Notes: generated from the sequence alone by a model not told the origin. A DNA stretch of 48,856 bases from JBBQWT01 sp038210375 (GCA_038210375.1 JBBQWT010000024.1:1-48856), one strand, 5' to 3'; shown: positions 1 to 8,236, counted from the stretch's first letter. A program made the numbers and translations.

Positions 1-856
1 GATGCAAGGGGCCGGTGTCGCCGCCGATAAATAACCTTGCCCTGTGGGTGAGAGCAATCAACTCGGCCAGCGAACACGATATGGGATGGGCGGCGCCGGC
101 GCTCGATTGCTGCGCCGCCGCGGCCAGGTGTTCTTCGCCGGGGCCGGTGGTGAGCAGCGTCCGCAATCCATGCGCTGCCAGCGCCGCGGCAACCGCGCCG
201 TAGCGCTCGGCGGGCCAGCGCTTGGCGGCCCATCCTGCCCCCGGCGATACCAGCGCGAAGCCGGCTAATCCCAGCCGCGCCAGTTCCTCATCGCACCAGC
301 GCTCGGCGGCAGCGTCGCGGGGAAATAAAACCGGCTCGCTGCTGCGCCGCAACTCGCGTTCCGCCGCCGCGCCCGCCAACTCCAGGCCGCGCTCGATCAC
401 ATGCACCGCATTTTGCGGAACTGGGTGGGTGTACATCATGACGGCGGGTGCTTCCCACGGCCGCGCCGCGCCGATGCGGCGTTGGGCCCCGCTGAGCCGG
501 CTCAGGACCGAGGATTTCATCGAACCTTGCAGGTCCAGCGCCACTGGATAGCGGCCGCTGCGCACTCCCAGGATTTCCCTGCGCATGCGCGACCAGCTGG
601 CGAATGTCTGCGCCGGAAATTGCCATCCCTTTCGCCACGCCTTGCTGTTGATGGAATGCACGGAATCCACCAGCGGCTGTGCGTCCGAACGCCCGAACTC
701 TTGCGCGCCCCGCGCGCGCAGCAGGTCAACCCAGGGCTCTTCCACCACCCAGCCGATGTCCGCTGCGGGCAGCGCGGCGCGCAGGGCGGTCACCGCCGGC
801 ATGGCGTGGATGATATCTCCCATGGACCCCAGGCGAACGATCAGGATGCGTTCCAT
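1..856 (-). CDS. waaC: LPS heptosyltransferase (GT9 family, WaaC-like), 3' end cut by window edge
   Basis: This frame is open from an ATG at 856 to the left edge, giving 285 codons with the C-terminus missing; family members are usually about 340 residues. It should transfer heptose from ADP-heptose to the inner core of LPS at the cytoplasmic face of the inner membrane. The N-terminus reads MERILIVRLGSMGDIIHAMP, the GT9 start with the G-x-MGD loop. Further family motifs are WVVEEPW, DLQGSMKSSVLSRL, SPGAGWAAKRWP and FIGGDTGPLA. The WVVEE and DLQG-KS motifs resemble WaaC more than WaaF, but the exact acceptor is inferred. The start overlaps the end of the upstream cytidylyltransferase gene by 16 bases, so the two are probably translationally coupled at the end of the LPS operon. 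Confidence 0.88.
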   Translation of the reverse strand, partial: MERILIVRLGSMGDIIHAMPAVTALRAALPAADIGWVVEEPWVDLLRARGAQEFGRSDAQPLVDSVHSINSKAWRKGWQFPAQTFASWSRMRREILGVRSGRYPVALDLQGSMKSSVLSRLSGAQRRIGAARPWEAPAVMMYTHPVPQNAVHVIERGLELAGAAAERELRRSSEPVLFPRDAAAERWCDEELARLGLAGFALVSPGAGWAAKRWPAERYGAVAAALAAHGLRTLLTTGPGEEHLAAAAQQSSAGAAHPISCSLAELIALTHRARLFIGGDTGPLH

Positions 857-1308
857 TTTTTGATCGCCCCGCTGCTGGAGTGGTCTTTGGGATCTCCAAC
901 GATTCTTACTTCTCCGCCGCAGGCGATCACCACCGCGCGCTCGGGGACGGTTTCCGCGGTGTAGTCGGTGCCCTTGGCGTGATAATCAGGACGCGCCTCC
1001 CGCACCAGCGCCGATACGTCGGGCTCGTCGAAGATCACCACCGCATCGACGCAGTCCAGCGCCGCCAGTATCTCGGCGCGCTCCGCGGCCGGCGTTCGCG
1101 GGCGACCTTCACCCTTCAGCGCGCGCACCGTGGCGTCAGCATTCACCGCTACCAGCAGGCGGCCGCCCAGGTCTTTCGCTGCCTGCAGGTAGCGAACGTG
1201 GCCGACATGCAGCACATCGAAACATCCGTTGGCCAGAATGACGCGATGGCCGTCGCGGCGCCATTGCGCCGCAGTCTGCGGCACGGCGGCGCGTTCGAGG
1301 ATCTTCAT
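841..1308 (-). CDS. rfaE2: D-glycero-beta-D-manno-heptose 1-phosphate cytidylyl/adenylyltransferase (RfaE domain II type)
   Basis: This 155-residue stand-alone nucleotidyltransferase activates heptose-1-phosphate with ATP to ADP-heptose, the donor for the heptosyltransferase encoded next. The cytidylyltransferase-like fold is marked by RVILANGCFDVLHVGHVRYL near residues 21-40, with the nucleotide-binding HVGH, and by DHSSSGAIKKW at the C-terminus, the equivalent of the ISSS/ISTT motif. The ATG at 1308 gives a protein starting MKILERAAVP, matching the family's usual length. A TTG at 1365 would instead give a 4-base overlap with the kinase stop, so upstream initiation cannot be excluded. In E. 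coli this activity is fused to the kinase as HldE; here it is a separate adjacent gene. Confidence 0.9.
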   Translation of the reverse strand: MKILERAAVPQTAAQWRRDGHRVILANGCFDVLHVGHVRYLQAAKDLGGRLLVAVNADATVRALKGEGRPRTPAAERAEILAALDCVDAVVIFDEPDVSALVREARPDYHAKGTDYTAETVPERAVVIACGGEVRIVGDPKDHSSSGAIKKWNAS

Positions 1309-1361
1309 GGCGTAATTGCCCGAGGGTTTCACCTCAGGCCGGGTCCCAAATTGCGATGGCT

Positions 1362-2384
1362 TCAATCGGCATTGACCGCATCGACGAGTTCCTGTTGGCT
1401 GACGGTGGCGGTGCCGCTCTTCATCACCACGATTCCGCCGGCATAGTTGGCCAGGCGCGCGGCGGATTCGGCGCTCGCCCCGGTGGCCAGCGCCGCCGTG
1501 AATGTGGCAATCACCGTATCTCCGGCGCCGGTCACATCAGTCGCCTTATCGGAGCCATGCACCGGGACATCAACCGGCGCGGAGCCGCGGGCGAACGCGG
1601 TCAGCCCGTGACGGCCGCGGGTAATCAGCAGCGACTGCAATTTCATCTTCTGCATCAAGGTCTTACCCGCCTGCAATAGCAGCTCGGGGTCGTCGCCGAT
1701 CTTTATATTCAGGGCGGATTCCACTTCCATCTGGTTGGGAGTGGCGCCGCTGACCCCGCCATATTCCAGCATGCGATAACGCGAATCCAGCATCACCGGA
1801 ACATTGTTGACCGCGCCCCGGGCGCGAATCGAGGTGAGAATCGCCGGGGTCACCGTGCCATAGCCGTAATCGGAAACCAGCAGCGCGTCGGAAGCGCGGG
1901 CATATTCCCGCACCGCTTCGATGATAAGGCGCTCGGCATGGGCATCCGGCAAGGTCTCGGGCTCGCGGTCGATGCGGACCACCTGCTGGCGCTGCGAGTG
2001 CGGTGTCCCCGCCAGGATGCGGGTCTTCGTGACCGTGTTATACCCGCGGATTTTCAGGATGCCGCTGCTGGCGACATGTTTCTGGCGAAACGCTTTCAAG
2101 ACCAGCCTCCCCGGTTCGTCGTCGCCCACGATGCCCACCGGGAGCACGTTCACTCCCAGCGACGCCAGGTTGAGGACGGCGTTGGCCGCGCTGCCCGGCA
2201 TGGTGGTGCGCTCGCGGTATTTCAAGATCAAGACCGGGGCCTCGCGGGAAACCCGCATGATTTCGCCATACACAAACTCATCGGCCACCATGTCGCCCAG
2301 CACGGTGACGCTGACCCGGTCAAAGGACTCGATGATGTGCAGCAGCCGCGTTTTAGGATCGACCGCAGTTGTTCTTTTTGCCAT
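1362..2384 (-). CDS. rfaE1: D-glycero-beta-D-manno-heptose-7-phosphate kinase (RfaE domain I type, PfkB family)
   Basis: This 340-residue PfkB/ribokinase-family enzyme phosphorylates heptose-7-phosphate at C1 in the ADP-heptose pathway. The N-terminal part has VLGDMVADEFVYGEIMRVSREAPV followed by PGSAANAVLNLASLG, the RfaE1 substrate loop. The C-terminal PfkB signature TDVTGAGDTVIATFTAAL carries the catalytic Asp of GAGD. The length matches the kinase half of HldE. It lies in the LPS operon between lpxK (115-base gap upstream) and the cytidylyltransferase. Isomerase (GmhA) and phosphatase (GmhB) partners are not in this window. Confidence 0.93.
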   Translation of the reverse strand: MAKRTTAVDPKTRLLHIIESFDRVSVTVLGDMVADEFVYGEIMRVSREAPVLILKYRERTTMPGSAANAVLNLASLGVNVLPVGIVGDDEPGRLVLKAFRQKHVASSGILKIRGYNTVTKTRILAGTPHSQRQQVVRIDREPETLPDAHAERLIIEAVREYARASDALLVSDYGYGTVTPAILTSIRARGAVNNVPVMLDSRYRMLEYGGVSGATPNQMEVESALNIKIGDDPELLLQAGKTLMQKMKLQSLLITRGRHGLTAFARGSAPVDVPVHGSDKATDVTGAGDTVIATFTAALATGASAESAARLANYAGGIVVMKSGTATVSQQELVDAVNAD

Positions 2385-2499
2385 GGGCCTCGACGGTTCC
2401 TCTCTCCGGCAATTTCACTACTTCACTGCTTCCGCAAGCAAACGTTTTACCGCCAAACCAGGTTCAGCGAAATTGTCTCATGCGCGATGACTATGCGGT

Positions 2500-3513
2500 C
2501 TAACCCTGGCTTCGCGTCCGATCGCGGTCGGCCAGGGTCTGCAACAGCAGGTTGAGCGCGTCTTCGGCGCCCGTCATCTCCATCTTTACCGGAACCACGC
2601 AGACCGGTTCGAGGGCGGCCAGGTAGCCACCCAGGTTGATCGCATCTTTTTCGGTGGTGATGAAACCGGCGGCGGCGCTGCGCTGGCGCAACCCCAGTAA
2701 ATCGCGGATGTCCTGCTCGCCATAGGAGTGGTGATCGCCGAAGATTGCTTCGGCGGCGGGCTCAATTCCGGCAAGCCGTAATTGCAGCAGAAAATTTTGC
2801 GGCCGGGCAATTCCACAAAAAGCTACCGCGGGGTGGGGAGGTGATTGCGGCGTAATGCCGCGGCGCACCTTCCATACGGTTTTACCCGCCAGGGGAAACT
2901 GCTCGGGGTCCGCGCCGCTGGCCAGCACCACCGCGTCGGCCCGGCGCAGCGATGACAGCGGCTCGCGCAGCCGGCCCGCGGGCAGCATGACGTCGCGCGC
3001 GTCTTCGGGAGTGACCAGGACGATGTCGAAATCCCGCGCCAGTTGCCGGTGCTGGAAGCCGTCGTCCAGCAGGTGGATGCGGCCCGGGAACATCTGCTCG
3101 GCCAGCTGTCCGGCGGCAAAGCGGTCTTCGCCCACCACCACGGGGACGTTGAGGCGGCGGGCGATGAGGAGCGGTTCATCGCCGAAATCGCGGGCGGCGC
3201 CACCGGCGTCCACCACCGCGGCGCCGGTCGTGGCGCGGCCGTAGCCGCGGGAGAGCACATCGAATTCCACGCCCCGCCGCTGCAACCTCTCGCCCAGGAG
3301 AATGAGGAACGGGGTCTTGCCGGCGCCTCCGGTGGAAAGGTTGCCGATGCTGACCACGCACGACTGCAGCCGCCGCGCCGGAAGGGAGCCGCCGTCGTAG
3401 AGACGATTACGCAGGCTCACTCCGGCGGCAAAAAGACTGCTGGCCGGCCGCGCCAGTAATCTCACGGCGGCTGAATTTTCCCAACCGGAAAAGCGCGCAG
3501 CGCCATTCTTCAA
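2500..3513 (-). CDS. lpxK: Tetraacyldisaccharide 4'-kinase LpxK
   Basis: This 337-residue LpxK phosphorylates the 4' position of the lipid A disaccharide at the inner membrane. The family's P-loop is GNLSTGGAGKTPF at residues 58-70. Downstream are LSRGYGR, FGDEPLLIARR, VVGEDRF and HLLDDGFQHRQLARDFDIVL, all typical of LpxK. TTEKDAINLG near the C-terminus is also a family signature. The TTG at 3513 shares four bases with the WaaA stop, which suggests translational coupling; a GTG a little downstream, before RLLARPASS, is an alternative. The order waaA-lpxK-heptose genes joins Kdo transfer, lipid A phosphorylation and inner core heptose supply. Confidence 0.94.
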   Translation of the reverse strand: MKNGAARFSGWENSAAVRLLARPASSLFAAGVSLRNRLYDGGSLPARRLQSCVVSIGNLSTGGAGKTPFLILLGERLQRRGVEFDVLSRGYGRATTGAAVVDAGGAARDFGDEPLLIARRLNVPVVVGEDRFAAGQLAEQMFPGRIHLLDDGFQHRQLARDFDIVLVTPEDARDVMLPAGRLREPLSSLRRADAVVLASGADPEQFPLAGKTVWKVRRGITPQSPPHPAVAFCGIARPQNFLLQLRLAGIEPAAEAIFGDHHSYGEQDIRDLLGLRQRSAAAGFITTEKDAINLGGYLAALEPVCVVPVKMEMTGAEDALNLLLQTLADRDRTRSQG

Positions 3514-4859
3514 GAGGCCGGCCCCACGGGCTCGCCCAGGCCCTGCGCTACGGGAACAAGCTCCGGCTGCAGGTTCTGCGCCCCCATTAATTTCGACAAC
3601 GCCGTCATCGTGCGGGCGGTCGCCCCCGCCTGTGAATCCAGCACGGCGCGCGCGCGCAATCCTAGTTGCTTGCGTTCCTGGTCATCAGACAGCAGCTCAA
3701 CCATCACCTTGGCCAGGTCGGCTGCGGTCACCACGCGCGCGGCATTTTCCTGTAAGAAGAGCCGGGTAATGTCGCGAAAATTATTGGTGTGGGGCCCGAT
3801 CAGGATGGGTACGCCGAACTGCGCGGCTTCGAGAATATTATGTCCGCCGCGCGGCGCCAGGCTGCCGCCGACAAAGGCCAGGGTGGCTAACGCATAGAGC
3901 GAAGATAGTTCGCCGATCGAATCCAGCAGAAAGACTCCCGCGGAAAGCGGGTCGGAAACACGCCACAAGCTGCGCCGCCAGAACTTCAAGTTTGCGGAGT
4001 GCAGCAGCGCGGCGACCGATTCGAAGCGCTCGGGATGCCGTGGCGCAACCACCATCAGGGTGTTGGGGAAGCTGGCCCCGATGGTGCGCAGCGCATCCAT
4101 CAGCAAGACTTCCTCACCCTCCATGGTGCTGCCGCAAACGATGACCTCCGTGCCGCGGGGAATGGCTTGCCGCAGTTCATGCGCCAGCGGCGTCGCCGCC
4201 GCAGGCCCGCCGACATCGAATTTGAGGTTGCCGGTGACCTGCAGGCGTTGCGCGGGAACCCCGACGGCGACCAGGCGTTGGCGATCGCCTTCACTCTGCG
4301 CCAGGAAGAGATCGACATAGGCCAGGGCCGGCCGCAGCAGGCGGCTGAAAAATTTGTACCGCGGAAACGAGCGGTCAGAGAGCCGGGCATTGACTACCGC
4401 GATCCGGGCTCCGCACTGGCGCGCCTGGCGCAGGTAGTTGGGCCAGATTTCGGTTTCCGCGAGAATGACCAGCCAGGGGCTGAGCTGCTCAAAATAAGGG
4501 CGCAAGGCGGAGGTAAAATCCAGTGGAAAAAAGAACACGTTGGCCTCTCCAAAGCGTTCCCTGGCCAATTTTTGCGCGGTGGTGGTGGTGGTCGAGATGA
4601 CGATGCGGCGTAGCGGCCAGCACTTCTGCATTTCCGCGACCAACCCACTCACTGCGAGCAATTCGCCCACCGAGACCGCATGCACCCAGATGCAGCCGGT
4701 GGCGCGCGGCCGGTCCAATCCCAGCCGCTGGGGGACGCCGCCCAGGCGCTCGCGAAGACCTTCCCGGTACTTGCCGTGCCGCAGCATCTTCCATATCCAG
4801 TAAGGGGAGGAAAACACCAGTACCGTAGCCAGCCCGGCGCTGTAGAGACGCGCCATCAT
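3510..4859 (-). CDS. waaA: 3-deoxy-D-manno-octulosonic acid transferase WaaA (KdtA)
   Basis: WaaA transfers Kdo from CMP-Kdo to the lipid A precursor at the cytoplasmic face of the inner membrane. From the ATG at 4859 the protein has 449 residues and starts MARLYSAGLATVLVFSSPYW, an N-terminal membrane anchor as in E. coli WaaA. Recognised motifs are GCIWVHAVSVGELLA, ILAETEIWPNYLRQA with the conserved Glu, VNARLSDRS, QVTGNLKFDV, VAPRHPERF and the C-terminal FVGGSLAPRGGHNILEAA. In-frame ATGs at 4895 and 4949 would add a poorly conserved, hydrophilic leader; I chose 4859 because family similarity begins there. It is the first gene of the LPS operon and diverges from the lipoprotein gene at 5029. 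Confidence 0.93.
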   Translation of the reverse strand: MMARLYSAGLATVLVFSSPYWIWKMLRHGKYREGLRERLGGVPQRLGLDRPRATGCIWVHAVSVGELLAVSGLVAEMQKCWPLRRIVISTTTTTAQKLARERFGEANVFFFPLDFTSALRPYFEQLSPWLVILAETEIWPNYLRQARQCGARIAVVNARLSDRSFPRYKFFSRLLRPALAYVDLFLAQSEGDRQRLVAVGVPAQRLQVTGNLKFDVGGPAAATPLAHELRQAIPRGTEVIVCGSTMEGEEVLLMDALRTIGASFPNTLMVVAPRHPERFESVAALLHSANLKFWRRSLWRVSDPLSAGVFLLDSIGELSSLYALATLAFVGGSLAPRGGHNILEAAQFGVPILIGPHTNNFRDITRLFLQENAARVVTAADLAKVMVELLSDDQERKQLGLRARAVLDSQAGATARTMTALSKLMGAQNLQPELVPVAQGLGEPVGPAS

Positions 4860-5028
4860 GCCGCGGGATGAAACCGGCCTTTTCTTGCGGTGCATCGGTG
4901 AGGCGTATTCTAGCGCGCCGGTTGTGTGGTGGGTGAAAACTTCGCGCATTCTTTACGCAGACTTGAGGTCAACCAAAACTCGCATCCCCCTTGTGAATCG
5001 GAGGGCGGGGCCGGATAATCAAACCTGC

Positions 5029-5724
5029 ATGTCCTCATATCAACCGACAATTCGGAAGATCCAACTCGGTGTAGTCGCTGTCATCGCGGCACTCGCTCTG
5101 GCCGCATGCCTGCCCTCGCGTGCGGATGAAAAGCCTCCGCTGCCCAGGGCCTTCGATGCCCGTACGTATCCGGCGCACGAGACCCACGAGGACGAAAAGT
5201 TTTCCATCGCGATCGATCCGTTTGACATGCCGGAGAAGACGTTGATGTTTCACGTCAAGTACAAGGAGCATGACCTGCTGCCGGTGCGCGTCATCTTCAC
5301 CAACGACAGCGACCAGCCGGTGATGCTGCAGGGGATGAAGATCCAACTGGTCACGGTCAAGCACGCCAAGATCGACCCCGCCACCGCCGAAGACGTCTTT
5401 CGCCGCATCGCGCGCAACGGCAAGCCGCCCAGCATGTCGCACGGCCCGATTCCATTGCCCCGGCGCTCCAAGCCGCGGGTGAGCCGTGAGGACGAGGCCG
5501 AGGTCGAACACGCGATGTTTAACGCCATCGTGGTCGATCCGCATTCCACCACCGCCGGATTTTTCTTTTTCGATGTGGCCGACGTCGCCAACCCGCTGGC
5601 CGGCGCCAACATGTATATCAACGGGCTGCGCACCGGGGGCAATGGCCCGGGCAGCGAAAAGGAATTGTTTTATTTCGAGATTTCCATGGCCAAGTACCTC
5701 GGGTACCAGCCTCCGCTCCACTAA
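5029..5724 (+). CDS. Uncharacterised secreted lipoprotein
   Basis: I do not recognise this 231-residue protein. The ATG at 5029 is followed by a short basic segment, a hydrophobic stretch (GVVAVIAALALAACLPS) and a lipobox-like LAAC, so it is probably a lipoprotein exported by Sec. An upstream in-frame ATG at 4858 would bury the signal peptide and was rejected. The mature part contains a beta-rich segment (LPVRVIFTNDSDQPVMLQGM) that looks like an Ig-like or DUF-type periplasmic domain, plus a basic stretch PLPRRSKPRVSRED. It diverges from waaA, and only 17 bases separate it from the Clp-N/FMN reductase gene, so those two are probably cotranscribed. Confidence 0.72.
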   Translation: MSSYQPTIRKIQLGVVAVIAALALAACLPSRADEKPPLPRAFDARTYPAHETHEDEKFSIAIDPFDMPEKTLMFHVKYKEHDLLPVRVIFTNDSDQPVMLQGMKIQLVTVKHAKIDPATAEDVFRRIARNGKPPSMSHGPIPLPRRSKPRVSREDEAEVEHAMFNAIVVDPHSTTAGFFFFDVADVANPLAGANMYINGLRTGGNGPGSEKELFYFEISMAKYLGYQPPLH

Positions 5725-5741
5725 AATCACTCCACCCACTC

Positions 5742-6878
5742 ATGGAACCTAAAAATATTCTGCCTTACTCCGAAAATGCCCGGCGGGTGATTTTTTTTGC
5801 GCGCTACGAGGCTGCCGAACTGGGCTCGGCGAAGATCGCGCCCGAACACATCCTGCTGGGCCTGTTGCGCGAGAACAAGTCATTGCTCGATCGCTTTCTG
5901 CGCTCCGACGCGTCTCTCGATTCCATCCGCACCCGGATCGAGGAGGCCGGCGGCGAAGCTTCCCCAGCTGTGGATATTTCCGGCGGTGATGATTCGCGGC
6001 AGAGTTCAGCCGGCAGTCCCGAGCGCCGGAAAAGTCCGCGCAAGAAGACGCTGGCTCCGCCGGAACTACCTTTAGGCGATGGAGTGCAGAGAGTCTTCAC
6101 CTATGCCGGGGAAGAGGCCGCTCGCCTGGGCGCGAAAAATATTGGAACCGAACATCTGCTGCTGGGCCTGCTGCGCGAGAAATCAGTCGCCGCCGGAATA
6201 CTGCGGGACAATGGGTTCGAGCTGGCCGGCGCCCGCGAAGAAGTCAGCCACGCCGCGCAACAAACCCGAACCGCATTCAGCCAGAAGGCTGCGCCCTACC
6301 AGCAGCGCTCCACCGGCACCGAGCGCAAGCTGAACATCCCGGTCATCCTCGGCACTCCGCGCCAAGGAGCGCTGAGCATGCATGCGGCGAGATTTATTTA
6401 TGGTCAAGTCACCGAGCGCCCTGAGATCAGCAGCGAATTCATCGATATCGGCGCGCTGAATATTCCCGTCAATGACGCCGGCCAGAGCATCAAGCCGGCG
6501 AAATTTTCCGCCAGCATGGAACGGGCCGACGCGTTGATCATCGTGACGCCCGAGTACAACCACAGCTTTCCCGGGCTTCTCAAGCATGTGCTCGACACCT
6601 GTCTCAAGGAATATATTCACAAAGCGGTGGGGATCGCCGGGGTCTCAGCCGGCCCGTTCGGCGGCGCCCGCGTCATCGAGCACCTGCTGCCGGTGGTGCG
6701 CGAACTGGGCCTGGTTTGTATTTTTACCGACGTGAATTTTGGCCATGTGAACCAGACGTTCGACAGCACCGGCCACCTGCTGGACCAGGCGTTCGTAAAA
6801 CGCACCGACGATTTTCTGAACGAGTTGATCTGGATGGCGAAGACCCTGCGCTACGGCCGCGAAAATATCGCAAAGTAA
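5742..6878 (+). CDS. Fusion protein: two Clp N-terminal domains plus NADPH-dependent FMN reductase
   Basis: This 378-residue protein has an unusual architecture in one uninterrupted frame. Residues about 8-68 and 114-170 are two Clp N-domain repeats, recognisable from ENARRVIFFARYEAAELG...APEHILLGLLRE and VFTYAGEEAARLGAKNIGTEHLLLGLLRE. A basic, Ser/Pro-rich linker separates them. Residues about 197-370 are a flavodoxin-like FMN reductase: VILGTPRQGALS (phosphate loop), ALIIVTPEYNHSFPGLLKHVLD (the PEYN flavin loop) and VGIAGVSAGPFGGARV. Clp N-domains normally recruit substrates or adaptors to AAA+ unfoldases, but no ATPase is present. I infer a redox enzyme targeted through a protein-binding module; the substrate is unknown. 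It follows the lipoprotein gene by 17 bases and precedes maf. Confidence 0.85.
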   Translation: MEPKNILPYSENARRVIFFARYEAAELGSAKIAPEHILLGLLRENKSLLDRFLRSDASLDSIRTRIEEAGGEASPAVDISGGDDSRQSSAGSPERRKSPRKKTLAPPELPLGDGVQRVFTYAGEEAARLGAKNIGTEHLLLGLLREKSVAAGILRDNGFELAGAREEVSHAAQQTRTAFSQKAAPYQQRSTGTERKLNIPVILGTPRQGALSMHAARFIYGQVTERPEISSEFIDIGALNIPVNDAGQSIKPAKFSASMERADALIIVTPEYNHSFPGLLKHVLDTCLKEYIHKAVGIAGVSAGPFGGARVIEHLLPVVRELGLVCIFTDVNFGHVNQTFDSTGHLLDQAFVKRTDDFLNELIWMAKTLRYGRENIAK

Positions 6879-6916
6879 TCAGTCCCAGGTCCAGCGGAGA
6901 CTACCCTCTAACCACC

Positions 6917-7510
6917 GTGTTGATACTTGCCTCATCATCCCCGCGCCGCCGCGAGCTTCTGGAAATTGCGCGCATTCCCTTTGTGGTCGAAACCGCTCCG
7001 GTTGACGAAAGTCCTGGAGCGGAAGAATCCGCCACGCAGTTGACCCAGCGCCTCGCCCGCGACAAGGCGCTGGCGATCGCGGACAAGTTTCCGTCGGATT
7101 TCATCCTGGGCGCCGACACCGTGGTGGTGTTAAACCACGGGGCTGAAGGCACTGAAGTATTAGGCAAGCCCCATAGTCCCTCTGATGCGGCCCGCATGCT
7201 GCGTGCCCTATCTGGCCGCGGGCACCAGGTAGTCACCGGGGTATGCCTGTTGTCGAGCGTAGCCGGCGGGGTCCCCGCCCGGCGGATGCTCACCCAGGCG
7301 GTCTCGACCACGGTGAACATGGCCACAATCAGCGAGGGTGAAATCGCCGCCTACGTCGCCACCGGCGAGCCCCTGGATAAGGCCGGCGCATACGCCATCC
7401 AGGGCATCGCCTCGCGTTGGATCACCAGTATTGATGGTTGCTACTACAACGTGGTGGGGCTGCCCTTGCCGGTGGTGTATCAGTGGCTTGTGGCGGAAGG
7501 GTTGCTGTGA
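6917..7510 (+). CDS. maf: Maf-family nucleotide pyrophosphatase
   Basis: Maf proteins hydrolyse non-canonical or methylated nucleoside triphosphates (dTTP/UTP/m7GTP-type) to monophosphates in the cytoplasm. The GTG at 6917 starts VLILASSSPRRRELLEIA, the diagnostic N-terminus with the S-x-R-R phosphate loop. Later motifs are FILGADTVV, GKPHSPSDAARMLRALSGR and YVATGEPLDKAGAYAIQG with the catalytic Asp and Lys. The 197-residue length is normal. The frame extends upstream into the preceding gene, but nothing there resembles Maf, so the GTG (or the adjacent TTG) is preferred. It is probably the last gene of the 5029-7510 unit. Confidence 0.93.
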   Translation: MLILASSSPRRRELLEIARIPFVVETAPVDESPGAEESATQLTQRLARDKALAIADKFPSDFILGADTVVVLNHGAEGTEVLGKPHSPSDAARMLRALSGRGHQVVTGVCLLSSVAGGVPARRMLTQAVSTTVNMATISEGEIAAYVATGEPLDKAGAYAIQGIASRWITSIDGCYYNVVGLPLPVVYQWLVAEGLL

Positions 7511-7593
7511 GGGACGAGGTTGGTGGCCTCTCCTCTCTGCTGAAGACCCTTTGCCCCGGACAAATATCCCCCCCACAGAACGCTCTAAAACGT

Positions 7594-7662
7594 TTGTCAT
7601 TCTGACGATCTCCGGCTTCACCGGGGTGAGGAAGAACCCCTACTCTTCGGCAAATCTTTCTC
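7594..7662 (+). repeat. Dispersed repeat family A, copy 1
   Basis: About 70 bases containing the family core GTCATTCTGACGA, then CCGGCTTCACCGG and GGTGAGGAAGAACCCCTACT. The same core recurs at 7810-7878 (inverted), in part at 7961-7982, and near 23021, 23483 and 23621. The GC-rich stem-loop inside the core suggests a REP-like element. Confidence 0.8.
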
Positions 7663-7809
7663 CACTGGCTTTTCTCGGCGGCCAAACTCTCGATTCATTC
7701 TGCCGCCCAAGATTTGAAGTTTTGCGCCAACATAATGGATGAAGCCGATAACCCAGGATCAAGATCGCGGGCCGAAGTGATCGAGACCCTCGTGCGAAAA
7801 ACCATCGCA

Positions 7810-7878
7810 GGGAAATATTCCTTGAACAGTAGGGGTTCTTCCTCACCCCGATAAAGCCGGGGATCGTCAGAATGACAA
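7810..7878 (-). repeat. Dispersed repeat family A, copy 2 (inverted)
   Basis: Inverted copy of the element at 7594: it reads GGAAATATTCC, then AGTAGGGGTTCTTCCTCACC and GTCAGAATGACAA on the plus strand. Copies 1 and 2 face each other across about 150 bases, so the transcribed region could fold into a long hairpin. Confidence 0.8.
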
Positions 7879-7960
7879 CTGATGTGCGGGAGTTCTGTTT
7901 AGGCAGAAATTTTCAACGCAAAAACAGCTCAAGAAACCCACTGGGGAAAGGTTGGTTCAG

Positions 7961-7982
7961 CAGCAGGGGTTCTTCCTCACCG
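7961..7982 (-). repeat. Dispersed repeat family A, partial copy 3
   Basis: Only the central CAGCAGGGGTTCTTCCTCAC part of the repeat remains; the stem-loop half is missing. It is closest to the copy near 23621, which has the same CAGCAGGGG variant. Confidence 0.65.
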
Positions 7983-7995
7983 ACGGTCCAGCATC

Positions 7996-8027
7996 CTCAA
8001 AAAACAAAGCCGGTCGAGAGACCGGCT
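7996..8027 (-). terminator. Rho-independent terminator of tatA
   Basis: A perfect 8-base-pair hairpin, AGCCGGTC-TCTC-GACCGGCT on the minus strand (8027 to 8008), is followed directly by a T-rich tract, TTTGTTTTTTGAG. It lies 36 bases beyond the tatA stop codon and is correctly oriented for that gene. Confidence 0.8.
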
Positions 8028-8062
8028 GGGAACCAATATTCGGCTCTTAGAGCGTCAGTCGC

Positions 8063-8236
8063 CTACTTCTTTTCCGGATCGACGCCCTGTTCGCCATCTT
8101 TGACCGATGACTTGAAATTCTTGATGCCTTCGCCAAGACCTTTGCCCATCTCCGCCAGCTTTCCTGGGCCAAAAACCAGCAAAGCAATGACCAGCAGGAT
8201 GATCAGTTCCGGCATTCCTAATTTTCCGCCAAACAT
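8063..8236 (-). CDS. tatA: Sec-independent protein translocase subunit TatA
   Basis: TatA is the pore-forming subunit of twin-arginine translocation at the inner membrane. The 57-residue protein starts at ATG 8236, with a good ribosome binding site (CGGAGCAATT then ATG). The classic TatA layout is visible: a single N-terminal membrane helix (PELIILLVIALLVFGPGKL, with the FGPGKL hinge) followed by an amphipathic helix (AEMGKGLGEGIKNFKSSVKD) and a short charged tail. No TatB or TatC gene is nearby. The gene is monocistronic, ending at a strong terminator. Confidence 0.93.
   Translation of the reverse strand: MFGGKLGMPELIILLVIALLVFGPGKLAEMGKGLGEGIKNFKSSVKDGEQGVDPEKK

Larger units (their letters stand above)
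7511..8062. other. Gene-free stretch rich in dispersed repeats
   Basis: About 550 bases between maf and tatA have no convincing coding region. They hold two oppositely oriented copies and a fragment of a dispersed palindromic repeat, and near 8000 a strong terminator for tatA. Short open frames here overlap the repeats and have no recognisable protein features. Confidence 0.7.
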
